A stretch of DNA of 43,660 bases from Anaerolineae bacterium (GTDB taxonomy: Bacteria > Chloroflexota > Anaerolineae > JACIWP01), in assembly GCA_028275445.1 (NCBI GenBank), contig JAPWUQ010000003.1, positions 1-43,660 on the forward strand, given 5' to 3'. The stretch's first letter is position 1, and every line of letters starts with the position of its first letter. The notes beneath the pieces are model-generated. The model made no database searches. It was not told where the DNA came from and saw nothing but the letters and a program-made list of their open reading frames with translations. Position numbers and translations under genes: made by a program. Positions 8,603 to 16,868 of this stretch are shown here, in pieces.

Positions 8603-10483
8603 ATGCCTTACGGCTTTTTCGGCCGCGTCCTGCGCGTGAACCTGAGCGCCGGCACCACGGAGGTCCTGCCGTTGGACGAGGCCTGGTTCCGCGCCTACCT
8701 GGGCGGCTGGGGCCTGGTGGCCTACGTCCTGCTGACGGAAGTGCCGGCGGATTGCGATCCGCTCGGCCCGGAGAACAGGCTGATCATCGCTGCCGGCCTG
8801 ATGACCGGCGCGCCGCTGGGAGGCGCCGGCCGCAACATCGTCGGCGCCAAATCCCCCCTCACCGGCGGATTCGGCGCGTCCGAGGTCGGCGGCTTCTTCG
8901 GCGCCGAACTGCGCCGCGCCGGCTGGGACGGCATCATCGTCGAGGGCCAGGCGGAACGCCCGGTCTACCTGTGGATCCGCGACGACCAGGTGGAACTGCG
9001 CGATGCCGCCCATCTGTGGGGCCGGCCCACCGCCGAGGTGGAAGAGGCGCTTAAGGCGGAGCTGGGGGATGAGCGGGTGCGGGTATGCCAGATCGGGCCG
9101 GCCGGCGAGCGGCTCTGTCTGAACGCCTGCGTCTTGAACGATGTCCATCATGCCGCCGGCCGCTGCGGCCTGGGCGCGGTGATGGGGGCCAAAAAACTGC
9201 GCGCCGTCGCGGTGCGCGGCACCGGCACACTGCCGCTGGCCAACCCCGACGTGATCCGCAAATGGGCGCGCTGGCAGGCAGACCTGCTGGCCGCCGGCGA
9301 CCCGGTCATCAAACTGCGCTATGACTACGGCACGCCGGGCTTTCTGCCCATTTTGCAGGCCAGCGGCGGCCTCCCCACGCGCAATTTCCGCGAAGGCGTC
9401 TTCGAGGGCGCTGAGCGCATTGACGGCCAGCACATGGCCGCCACCATCCTCAAGGGCGGCGGCACCTGCTTCGCCTGCCCGGTGCGCTGTAAGCGCATTG
9501 TCGAGACCCATGACGAGTGGCAGGTTCAGCCGGCCTACGGCGGGCCGGAGTACGAGACCATCGCCGCTTTCGGCTCGCTGTGCGGGGTGGACGACCTGCC
9601 GGCCATCGCCAAGGCCAATGAGCTGTGCAACGCCTATGGGCTGGACACCATCAGCGCCGGCGCCACCATCGCCTGGGCCATGGAATGCTTCGAGCGCGGT
9701 CTCCTGACCACGGCCGACACGGACGGCATCCCGTTGAACTTCGGGAATGCCCGGGCCGTAGTGCAGATGCTGGAGAAGATCATCCAGCGGGAAGGGTTCG
9801 GCGACATCCTGGCGCAGGGCGCCTATCGCGCCGCACAAATCATTGGGCGCGGCACGGAGCAGTACGTCCTGCAGGTCAAGAAGCAGGAAGTGCCCATGCA
9901 CGACCCGCGCATCAAGTTCGCCCTGGACCTCGGCTATGCCACCTCCCCCACCGGCGCGGACCATGTGCACAACCTGCATGACAACGCCTTTCAGACGCCG
10001 GAGAATATCGCCGGCCTGCGCCCGCTGGGCATCCACCGCCCCCTGCGTTTCGACGATCTCTCGCCGGCCAAGGTGCGCATGGCCCGCCGCTGGATCACCT
10101 ACCGCACCTTCCAGAACTGCCTGGGCATGTGCATCTTCATGAGCTACTCCATCGAGGCTCAGCAGGAAATTGTGCGTGCGCTGACCGGCTGGGATTTCTC
10201 GATCTTTGAAATGCTCGAGGTCGGAGAACGGGTGCTCGCCATGGCGAGGGTTTTTAACGCCCGCTGCGGCCTGCGCGCCGCGGATGACGCGCCGCCGGCC
10301 CGCTTCTTCGAACCGCTGGGGAACGGGCCGCTCGCCGGCTCATTCATCCCGCCGGACGCCATGCGCGCCGCCCTACAGACCTACTACCAGATGATGGGCT
10401 GGGACCCGCATACCGGCGCCCCGCTCCCCTGGAAGCTCCACGAGCTGGACCTGGGCTGGCTGCCCGAGGCCGGCGCCCGATGA
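8603..10483 (+). CDS. Aldehyde:ferredoxin oxidoreductase family (tungsten-pterin)
   Basis: YGFFGRVLRVNLSAGTTEV, GAPLGGAGRNIVGAKSPLTGGFGASEVGG, CFACPVRCKR and NCLGMC Fe-S cysteine motifs. Confidence 0.96.
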   Translation: MPYGFFGRVLRVNLSAGTTEVLPLDEAWFRAYLGGWGLVAYVLLTEVPADCDPLGPENRLIIAAGLMTGAPLGGAGRNIVGAKSPLTGGFGASEVGGFFGAELRRAGWDGIIVEGQAERPVYLWIRDDQVELRDAAHLWGRPTAEVEEALKAELGDERVRVCQIGPAGERLCLNACVLNDVHHAAGRCGLGAVMGAKKLRAVAVRGTGTLPLANPDVIRKWARWQADLLAAGDPVIKLRYDYGTPGFLPILQASGGLPTRNFREGVFEGAERIDGQHMAATILKGGGTCFACPVRCKRIVETHDEWQVQPAYGGPEYETIAAFGSLCGVDDLPAIAKANELCNAYGLDTISAGATIAWAMECFERGLLTTADTDGIPLNFGNARAVVQMLEKIIQREGFGDILAQGAYRAAQIIGRGTEQYVLQVKKQEVPMHDPRIKFALDLGYATSPTGADHVHNLHDNAFQTPENIAGLRPLGIHRPLRFDDLSPAKVRMARRWITYRTFQNCLGMCIFMSYSIEAQQEIVRALTGWDFSIFEMLEVGERVLAMARVFNARCGLRAADDAPPARFFEPLGNGPLAGSFIPPDAMRAALQTYYQMMGWDPHTGAPLPWKLHELDLGWLPEAGAR

Positions 10484-11316
10484 GGACCGTCATGACCAAG
10501 CCGCCCGCACCGTACGACGAGATCCGCACCATTATCTATCAGGATGAGCTGTGGACCCTGCGGGAGTATCACCCGGCGCTGGCCGACTTTCTGCAGGCGC
10601 GGGACCGTCTGCTGGTACTGCGGCACGGCCGGCCGCCCTATGCCGTTCTCCTGGGCGTCCCGCACCACGCCGAGGTGCGGGAGGATTACATCTGCGAGCG
10701 CCGGCTGGATGCCGAAGGCCGGCCGGCGCCGCGCGACGCCGACAAAAACGCCGCCTCCTACGCGCTGGTGGCGTTCACCGCCCTGCGCGATCGCGGAGTG
10801 CCCTGCAAGCTGGTCATCATGGCCCATCCCACCACCCATGACCCCAATAAGGACCTCGCAAGCCCGTACAGCAGGGAGTTGTTCGCAGAGCCGGCCCGCT
10901 TTCTGCTGGAATGCCACGGGAGCGGGCCGCACCGCCGGCTGGCGCTGGAGCTGAGCGCCGGCCATAATCATCTGGCCGACGCGCTCCGCTTCGCCCAACT
11001 GCTGGATGCCGCGCTGGGCCGGCGCTACACCTGGGGCGTCCAGAAAGCACCCGGCAGCCGCGATGCCTGGATTTTCCATGGGGATGGGCACGAGGAAGAG
11101 GAAGCCCTGGAGCTATCGGCCCTGCAGACGGTGACCTTGATAGAGGCGGAGCGCAGAGGCATGCCGGCGCTCCATCTGGAGGCCAAGCCGGCCTTCTGCA
11201 AGCCGGCGGACGATGTCAACGCCGTATCGCCCGACGGCCTCCTGCTGGGCCGCGCCCTGGCCCAGGCCCTCCTGCATTACCTGGGATGGAGGGACCGCGC
11301 ACAAGGCCCAGGATGA
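10480..11316 (+). CDS. Putative zinc hydrolase distantly resembling N-formylglutamate amidohydrolases
   Basis: ATGA overlap with AOR; VPHHAEV, MAHPTTHDPNKD, LLECHGSGPHRRLALELSAGHN, ERRGMPALHLEAKPAF arrangement. Family assignment is by motif only. Confidence 0.6.
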   Translation: MRTVMTKPPAPYDEIRTIIYQDELWTLREYHPALADFLQARDRLLVLRHGRPPYAVLLGVPHHAEVREDYICERRLDAEGRPAPRDADKNAASYALVAFTALRDRGVPCKLVIMAHPTTHDPNKDLASPYSRELFAEPARFLLECHGSGPHRRLALELSAGHNHLADALRFAQLLDAALGRRYTWGVQKAPGSRDAWIFHGDGHEEEEALELSALQTVTLIEAERRGMPALHLEAKPAFCKPADDVNAVSPDGLLLGRALAQALLHYLGWRDRAQGPG

Positions 11317-11776
11317 TCCCGCGGGAGCGGGCGCGCCGGCGCGCCACCAGCACCGCCCACAGCGTCACCAGCACCTCGAACAGCCACACGCCGACCGAAT
11401 AGAGCTGAAAGCTGGTCCAGATGGGATGCCGGCGGATGTCCACTTTCGTCAGCGGCCACAGCGCATATCCTCCGCTGGTATCCTCCCCGACCATTTGATC
11501 CACCACCAGGTCGCTGAGGACATGCACCAGATAGCCGGCCGCCCAGCCCACCACGGCCTGCCGCCGGCGCGTCAGCAGTGCCACCGCCGCCGTGGTGAGC
11601 GCGCCGGTCAGCAGGGAATGCGCCGGCACCCTGCCGCTGGGGGACCAGCGCAGGATATACCGCCCGGTCTTGTCCACCAGGTCGGGGAACACGGCGGCCA
11701 GCATGGTGGTGCGCTGGTCGGTATGCAGATAATGCGAGGCGAGGTACCCCGCGCTCACGTGTCCTGGGAATATCAT
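11216..11776 (-). CDS. Membrane-associated metal-dependent hydrolase-like protein (YdjM/DUF457-like)
   Basis: MIFPGHVSAGYLASHYLHTDQRTTMLAAVFPDLVDKTGRYIL...RVPAHSLLTGAL...GYLVHVLSDLVVD; hydrophobic helices. The extended ORF start (11842) lies in a terminator, so the start is set at MIFPGH. Confidence 0.75.
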   Translation of the reverse strand: MIFPGHVSAGYLASHYLHTDQRTTMLAAVFPDLVDKTGRYILRWSPSGRVPAHSLLTGALTTAAVALLTRRRQAVVGWAAGYLVHVLSDLVVDQMVGEDTSGGYALWPLTKVDIRRHPIWTSFQLYSVGVWLFEVLVTLWAVLVARRRARSRGIILGLVRGPSIPGNAGGPGPGRGPAGGRRAIRR

Positions 11777-11818
11777 GGCGCCATTATGGCATAGAACCTG
11801 AGCGCCGGCAAACGGCTC

Positions 11819-11862
11819 AAAAAAAAACAAGGTGACAGCCATCTGGGGATGACTGTCACCTT
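11819..11862 (-). terminator. Intrinsic terminator of the SPFH gene
   Basis: Perfect 10-bp arms AAGGTGACAG...CTGTCACCTT (11829-11862), followed on the minus strand by a run of nine T (revcomp of 11819-11827) after one G. Confidence 0.85.
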
Positions 11863-11879
11863 GAGATACCGCTTACCCC

Positions 11880-12818
11880 TTACTTACCCGCCGGAACGCT
11901 CCGCTCGGAAGGCTGTGAGAGGCCTATCTCGGAAGAGGCGGCACCGTGACCGTTGCCATTGCCCGATGGGACGTACCAGCCAGGCAAAGCTCCCATATGC
12001 AGGGTCACATGATTGCGGCCGGCCAGCGCATCCGCCAATGCCAGCTCGCGCATCCGCTCGGCCTCCTCTTTCAGCTCCGCCATGCCCTCCTGGCGCAGGA
12101 GCCTCAGCGCTGTGCTCCAGCTCTCCGCCGTCACCGCCCGCCGGTGGGCCTCCTGATAGAACTGGCGCACCGGCTGTGCCGGCGCCAGCCAGAACACCTG
12201 CACATCCTGCACCGCAAGGCCGGTGCCGGCTGTTTTGACATTGACCGCCTCTAGCAACCGGCGGGGCAGGGCATGCCGGCCGGCAATCGTTGTCCACTCC
12301 TCGGACGGCCGCTGTGCCAGCACCAACTGCAACTGCTCCAGGAGGATGCCGCGCAGGTAATTCCCCCACAGCCGCATGTCATCATGCAGGGTGTCTAGAA
12401 GGCTCTGCCGCCATTCCCTCCGCATCTCGCGCGGGTCCATCACGTACAGCACCTTGAGCTGTACCTCCATCTCGACGCAGTACGCGTCCAGCGTCACGAC
12501 ATCGTCCAGCATCAGGGCCTGCCAGCACAGGCTGAACGATTCGCTCAGCCGCTCCAGCGGCGGGATCACGATGTGCTCGCCCGGCCCCAGCACGCGCACC
12601 ACGCGGCCCATCTCGTCCCGCACCACCCGGGCGGTGCTGGGAGGGACAACCACGAACATCGCGGCGACCATTATGGGTGGGATCACCACTGCCGCCACCA
12701 TTCCCACAGCGACCGCCATGACAAACTGGGGGAACATGGCGGCAACCGCCACACACATGCTCACGCCGATGACGACACTGCACGCCGTCACCACCCATTT
12801 CATGCGGCTGGTTATCAT
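11880..12818 (-). CDS. SPFH/Band 7 domain membrane protein
   Basis: N-terminal hydrophobic segments then VVPPSTARVVRDEMGRVVRVLGPGEHIVIPPLERL...MDPREMRREWRQSLLDTLHDDMRLWGNYLRGILLEQL; alpha-rich C-terminus. Confidence 0.8.
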   Translation of the reverse strand: MITSRMKWVVTACSVVIGVSMCVAVAAMFPQFVMAVAVGMVAAVVIPPIMVAAMFVVVPPSTARVVRDEMGRVVRVLGPGEHIVIPPLERLSESFSLCWQALMLDDVVTLDAYCVEMEVQLKVLYVMDPREMRREWRQSLLDTLHDDMRLWGNYLRGILLEQLQLVLAQRPSEEWTTIAGRHALPRRLLEAVNVKTAGTGLAVQDVQVFWLAPAQPVRQFYQEAHRRAVTAESWSTALRLLRQEGMAELKEEAERMRELALADALAGRNHVTLHMGALPGWYVPSGNGNGHGAASSEIGLSQPSERSVPAGK

Positions 12819-13102
12819 TGCCCGCCTCCTTTCTAGGCCGGCTGGCCCCCAACCACCTGCCTGGCGCTCCACCAGCGGGCAAACCAACAGCCACCAGCGA
12901 CCCTCCCCCTGTGGGTCTTCCTCTCACCTACAATGATAAACGATAGAGGGACGCCTGACTATCCTCTATTCGCGAAACGTTGACGGATTTTTCGTGAAGG
13001 GAAACGCGTACCGCGGCAGAGGAAGGTTCTATACTGCCGCCCAGGAGGCTTACACGAACGCGTACGGGGAGTACGCGCCGGCAAATAGGGGAAATGCGCG
13101 CC

Positions 13103-13768
13103 CTAGCGTGGACGTTCGATCCAACCGTTCTCGAGGGCCAGGCGGATCAGCTCCTGCCGGCCGGAGACCCCGAGCTTATCCTGCATATTGCTGAAGTGGG
13201 CGCGCACCGAACCCTCAGCGATGTGCAACTGCCGGCCGATCTCTTGATTGGTATAGCCGCGGGCCGCCCATGTCAGCACCTCAAGCTGACGCTCCGTGAG
13301 CGGACACTCCTTTTTCTCGGGGTGAATCAGGAAGCCGCTGAACCAATCGCCAAAGTCTTCGCGCGGCCCGAGCACCATCAGGCCGTGATGGACAAGCTGA
13401 ATGGCCATGATGATATCGCGCATGCTGGGGGAACGGCCCAGCAGTCCGTCGGCGCCGGCCTGGAGGGCCTGGCCGGCGACGGGCGCGCCAATGTACGTGG
13501 TGATAGCCATCAGCTTGGTCGGAAGGCCCCGTTCCTTCACCCGGCGGATCAGCTCCACCCCGTCGTACTCGCTGTGCTCGAGCACCAGGTCCACCAGCGC
13601 CACGTCGGGAAGCTCCCGGAGGATAAGCTCCAGGCCCTCCGGGCCGTTGATGGCATGCCCTACAAATTCGATCTCCGGCGCCGCCTCTAAGGCCGCCTGA
13701 TAGGTCTCGGCGATAGACCGGTGATCCTCCACCAGCACCACACGGATTTTACTGCGTTCGCGGGCCAT
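13103..13768 (-). CDS. NarL/LuxR-family response regulator
   Basis: IRVVLVEDHRSIAETYQAAL, VALVDLVLEHSEYDG, LTERQLEVLTWAARGYTNQEIGRQLHIAEGSVRAHFSNMQDKLGV. Confidence 0.93.
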   Translation of the reverse strand: MARERSKIRVVLVEDHRSIAETYQAALEAAPEIEFVGHAINGPEGLELILRELPDVALVDLVLEHSEYDGVELIRRVKERGLPTKLMAITTYIGAPVAGQALQAGADGLLGRSPSMRDIIMAIQLVHHGLMVLGPREDFGDWFSGFLIHPEKKECPLTERQLEVLTWAARGYTNQEIGRQLHIAEGSVRAHFSNMQDKLGVSGRQELIRLALENGWIERPR

Positions 13769-13790
13769 CGCTCTCTCCTCCTGGTCTGAC

Positions 13791-16616
13791 TTACGAAGCC
13801 AGGTGTTCATCCCGGATCTGCGCGGGGATACGCACCACGATGCAGGTGCCCCGGCCATCGGCTCCGGCCTTAAAGTCCGTCTCTCCACCCAGACAGGCCG
13901 CCTGCCGCCAGATGTTCTTCAGCCCCCAATGTCCTTCCTGCGACCAGATATCCTCAGGCAGGCCTTTGCCGGCGTCCTCGATCTCCAGGCGGATCATCTC
14001 GCCGTCCCGATGACAGCGCAGTACAGCCCGCCTGGCGCCCGAATGCCGGCAGGCGTTGCTCAGCCCCTCGCTGGCGATGCCGACCAGGATGCGCTGGGTG
14101 AGGTTGCGGAGCTCCGGCAGGGCCGGGTCCACGTCCAGTTCCACCTCAAACTCATACAGATCGCGGAAGAAGCGCCGCAGGCGCTGCAGTTCGCTCACCA
14201 GATTGGTCCGTGCGGAGCGGTCGCTGACCAGGTCGCGCATCATGCGCGCCATGCGCGTCTGCAGTTCCTGAGCCAGCCGGATGACGCGATCGAAGCGCTC
14301 TTCCAGTTCGAGCAGGCCGGCCCGCGCCACCTCGTCGGCCATCAGCTCGAGGCGTTTCGCCAGTTCGTCCAGAGTGTGGCTGAACTGATCATGGAGCAGG
14401 ATAGACTGCTGTTCCCGGAAGCTCGAAAGGGCGGCGTGCGCACGCTCCTCCATGTTCTCATGCAGGCTGAAGCCCAGCGCGGCCAGGTTGGCGAACAATC
14501 TCATGGCGCGCTGTTCGTTAGGGCCCAGCGTCCGGCGCTGACGAAAGTTGAGGCAGATGACGCCGTACGGGTGATTGCCCACATACATGGGGAGGCCGGC
14601 GAAGGAGCGGATCCCCTGCCGCATCGAGAAGCTCACCACATGCTCATCTATCCCGCCTCTGGCGCGCATCAACAGGGGCTCGTCGTGGACATTGGGCACG
14701 AACCAGCCCTGCTTCTCCTCCAAAACGCGCTGGAGGAGAGGGGCATCCGATGGCATATTGCGGAGCGTCTTATTTTTGTTGTGGAATTTGCCGGCCAGGT
14801 TGAGGAAATGAAATTGGCGGGTCCCCGGGTTGTAGCCATAAATCAACACCAGGTCCGCCCCAAACAGGCGCTGGGCATACTCGGCGATGTTCTCGGAGAG
14901 CATGTCCGGGTCGGGTTCCATGCCGGCGGCCAGCAGTGCCGCCGTCATCTCGTTCAACAGCTCCACCCGCTGGACCTCGGCCTGCCACTGCTCCTGCATC
15001 TGCAGGGTGCGCAGTACCGCGGCACAAGCCTGATAAATCGGCACCAGGCTGTCCAGCTCCTCCATAGTGGGCACGTTCCCTGAGCCGGGCGAACTGCTCC
15101 CGAAGATCACCAGCCCGACAGGCTCCCGCTCCGTCCCGCCGTGCACCTTCACCCAGAGCGGCACAAAGGCCTGGATGACGGTATAATCCCGCTCATGGGG
15201 ATGGGTTGTCCTGTGCTGCACCGCGCCCCACACGCGGGAATCGAAAGTGGGGTGCCAGCCCTCATATATGCGGCGTTGCTGGGAGCGGAGTGCCTCGAGA
15301 TACGCATTGTCTGCATCGCTGGAGAAGCGGATGTCCTTCAGCCACTTGGGGGATGGGACACATTTTCGGAGTACGAGAGTATCGCTCTGTCGGTCATACA
15401 CCCAGACCTGGGCAAACTCGTACCCCAATTTGACCGTGAAGGTATCCAGGATGGCGTCAAAGACCTCCTCCTGGCCGGCGGAAAACTCCTGAAGATGCCG
15501 GGCCATGCCAAAGATGCGCGCTTGCGCCGCGCGCTCTTCCTGCCGCGCCTGGGCGCCGGCCAGCAGTTCCGCAAAGGCCTGGCTCTGGCGCGCCATTTGG
15601 TCCAGTTCCTCGGGGTAAATCACCGGCAGGCGGCGGTACTCCAGGCTGATGGCGGCCGGCTCCTGGCCGGCGGCAAACGGAACGCACAGCTCCATTTTCA
15701 GCGCCGACCAGCTCAGGCTGGGTTGGTCGGCAAAGATCACCTCCTGCGCTCCCTGCAGGCTGACACGCCGGCGCTCCGGGATATAGCACGCCGGCGTATG
15801 ATTCTGCCAGGCAATGGGCGGTGGGGACTGCCCCGATTCACACCGCACCGCCTCCGCCACCCCGCTCTGGGACACGCGTATCCCGGTCCAAACCTCTTCA
15901 CCTTCCCCTTTGGACCACAGCACGGCGAAATCCGCCTGGAGCAAATCGCAGAACAGCCGGCCTACATTGACCGGCCATTCCCGGTCCCGCACACCGGAGC
16001 CGGCGAGACACCGGATGTGCTCTTCCACATCGGTGCGCAGTCTTTCCAGGGTCGCGCTGGAGATGCGCTCGCGGGAAACCACGTGATACAGTACCCCGCC
16101 GATAAACCCCAGCCACAGCCAGTGCACCAGCCACGCCGGCACCATTCCTATCAGGGTATTCCGTTCGATGAGCAATAACGCCAGCCCGACACCCAGCCAG
16201 TTGCCGGCCAGCGCCAGCAAATTGACCTGCGCGGCGATTGCCATCGGCACGAGGAACAGCAACCACAGCAGAGGGTTAACGGACAGGCCCCGGGTGACCA
16301 GGAGCGAAAGGGTGACCACAGCCAGCACCGCCGCGGCGTATATCCCCTGCGTTCGCGGGGCATAAAAGCGGTGCTCAAAGGGGGAGAACGGGAAAAGGGG
16401 GATAATCAGATACGGGGCGAGAAACAGCGCGATCAGCATCGGCAGCCAGAGCGGCCCGCTCGCCAGGCCCATCAGCGCCATCAAGACGCCCCCCATCAGC
16501 GCCATCACCCACCGCCAGCTCATGGTGGTACTGCGCAAGCGGGACTTGACCAGCGCGCCCGGTGTCGGGAACACGCGCAGCCGGTGCCACAGCCGTCTGC
16601 TTTCACCCCGGTTCAT
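13791..16616 (-). CDS. Membrane sensor histidine kinase with GAF-like domains, HisKA_3 type
   Basis: N-terminal transmembrane helices, two GAF-like regions, LLHDQFSHTLDELAKRLELM, IASEGLSNACRHSGARRAVLR, EDAGKGLPEDIWSQEGHWGLKNI. The exact start is uncertain (16616-16643). Confidence 0.88.
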   Translation of the reverse strand: MNRGESRRLWHRLRVFPTPGALVKSRLRSTTMSWRWVMALMGGVLMALMGLASGPLWLPMLIALFLAPYLIIPLFPFSPFEHRFYAPRTQGIYAAAVLAVVTLSLLVTRGLSVNPLLWLLFLVPMAIAAQVNLLALAGNWLGVGLALLLIERNTLIGMVPAWLVHWLWLGFIGGVLYHVVSRERISSATLERLRTDVEEHIRCLAGSGVRDREWPVNVGRLFCDLLQADFAVLWSKGEGEEVWTGIRVSQSGVAEAVRCESGQSPPPIAWQNHTPACYIPERRRVSLQGAQEVIFADQPSLSWSALKMELCVPFAAGQEPAAISLEYRRLPVIYPEELDQMARQSQAFAELLAGAQARQEERAAQARIFGMARHLQEFSAGQEEVFDAILDTFTVKLGYEFAQVWVYDRQSDTLVLRKCVPSPKWLKDIRFSSDADNAYLEALRSQQRRIYEGWHPTFDSRVWGAVQHRTTHPHERDYTVIQAFVPLWVKVHGGTEREPVGLVIFGSSSPGSGNVPTMEELDSLVPIYQACAAVLRTLQMQEQWQAEVQRVELLNEMTAALLAAGMEPDPDMLSENIAEYAQRLFGADLVLIYGYNPGTRQFHFLNLAGKFHNKNKTLRNMPSDAPLLQRVLEEKQGWFVPNVHDEPLLMRARGGIDEHVVSFSMRQGIRSFAGLPMYVGNHPYGVICLNFRQRRTLGPNEQRAMRLFANLAALGFSLHENMEERAHAALSSFREQQSILLHDQFSHTLDELAKRLELMADEVARAGLLELEERFDRVIRLAQELQTRMARMMRDLVSDRSARTNLVSELQRLRRFFRDLYEFEVELDVDPALPELRNLTQRILVGIASEGLSNACRHSGARRAVLRCHRDGEMIRLEIEDAGKGLPEDIWSQEGHWGLKNIWRQAACLGGETDFKAGADGRGTCIVVRIPAQIRDEHLAS

Positions 16617-16814
16617 CACATTTGCACAACGCCTCCATGACAAGTAGTAGTGCTGGTACTGCCATTATACACTAGATGTGGCCGGCGCGGCTATACGCAC
16701 GGCGCGATTTCGTGCGTAGATTTCCCGTATCCAGCGCGCACGCCGCGCGTACGCAGGATACGCGCGCGGTATACGCCCCTCGTATATCGGGGGTGCTGGA
16801 TACGTCTCGAATTT

Positions 16815-16841
16815 TTGCCTCTCCCGTGTTCACGGTATAAT
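16815..16841 (+). promoter_or_regulatory. Promoter of the MFS transporter gene
   Basis: TATAAT at 16836-16841 with TTGCCT 15 nt upstream. Confidence 0.5.
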
Positions 16842-16868
16842 GGCCGGCGTGCCAAGGAGCGATTGCCA

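Noticed and set aside
8111-10036. 641-aa minus-strand ORF opposite AOR
   Set aside because: Antisense shadow of a conserved AOR; Gly/Ala/Gln/Arg-biased with no motif or RBS.
11777-11842. N-terminal extension MAVTLFFFEPFAGAQV of the membrane hydrolase ORF
   Set aside because: Starts inside the SPFH terminator hairpin and T-tract.
12994-13194. 66-aa plus-strand ORF in the regulator-SPFH gap
   Set aside because: Overlaps palindromic non-coding sequence; no convincing RBS or composition.
4472-13790. TGGTCTGA words at about 4478 (minus) and 13782 (plus) as further sites of the 24312 operator
   Set aside because: Only half-sites without the inverted repeat; an 8-mer is expected about once by chance in both strands of this window.
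13803-15083. 426-aa plus-strand ORF opposite the GAF sensor kinase
   Set aside because: Antisense shadow; no domain signature.
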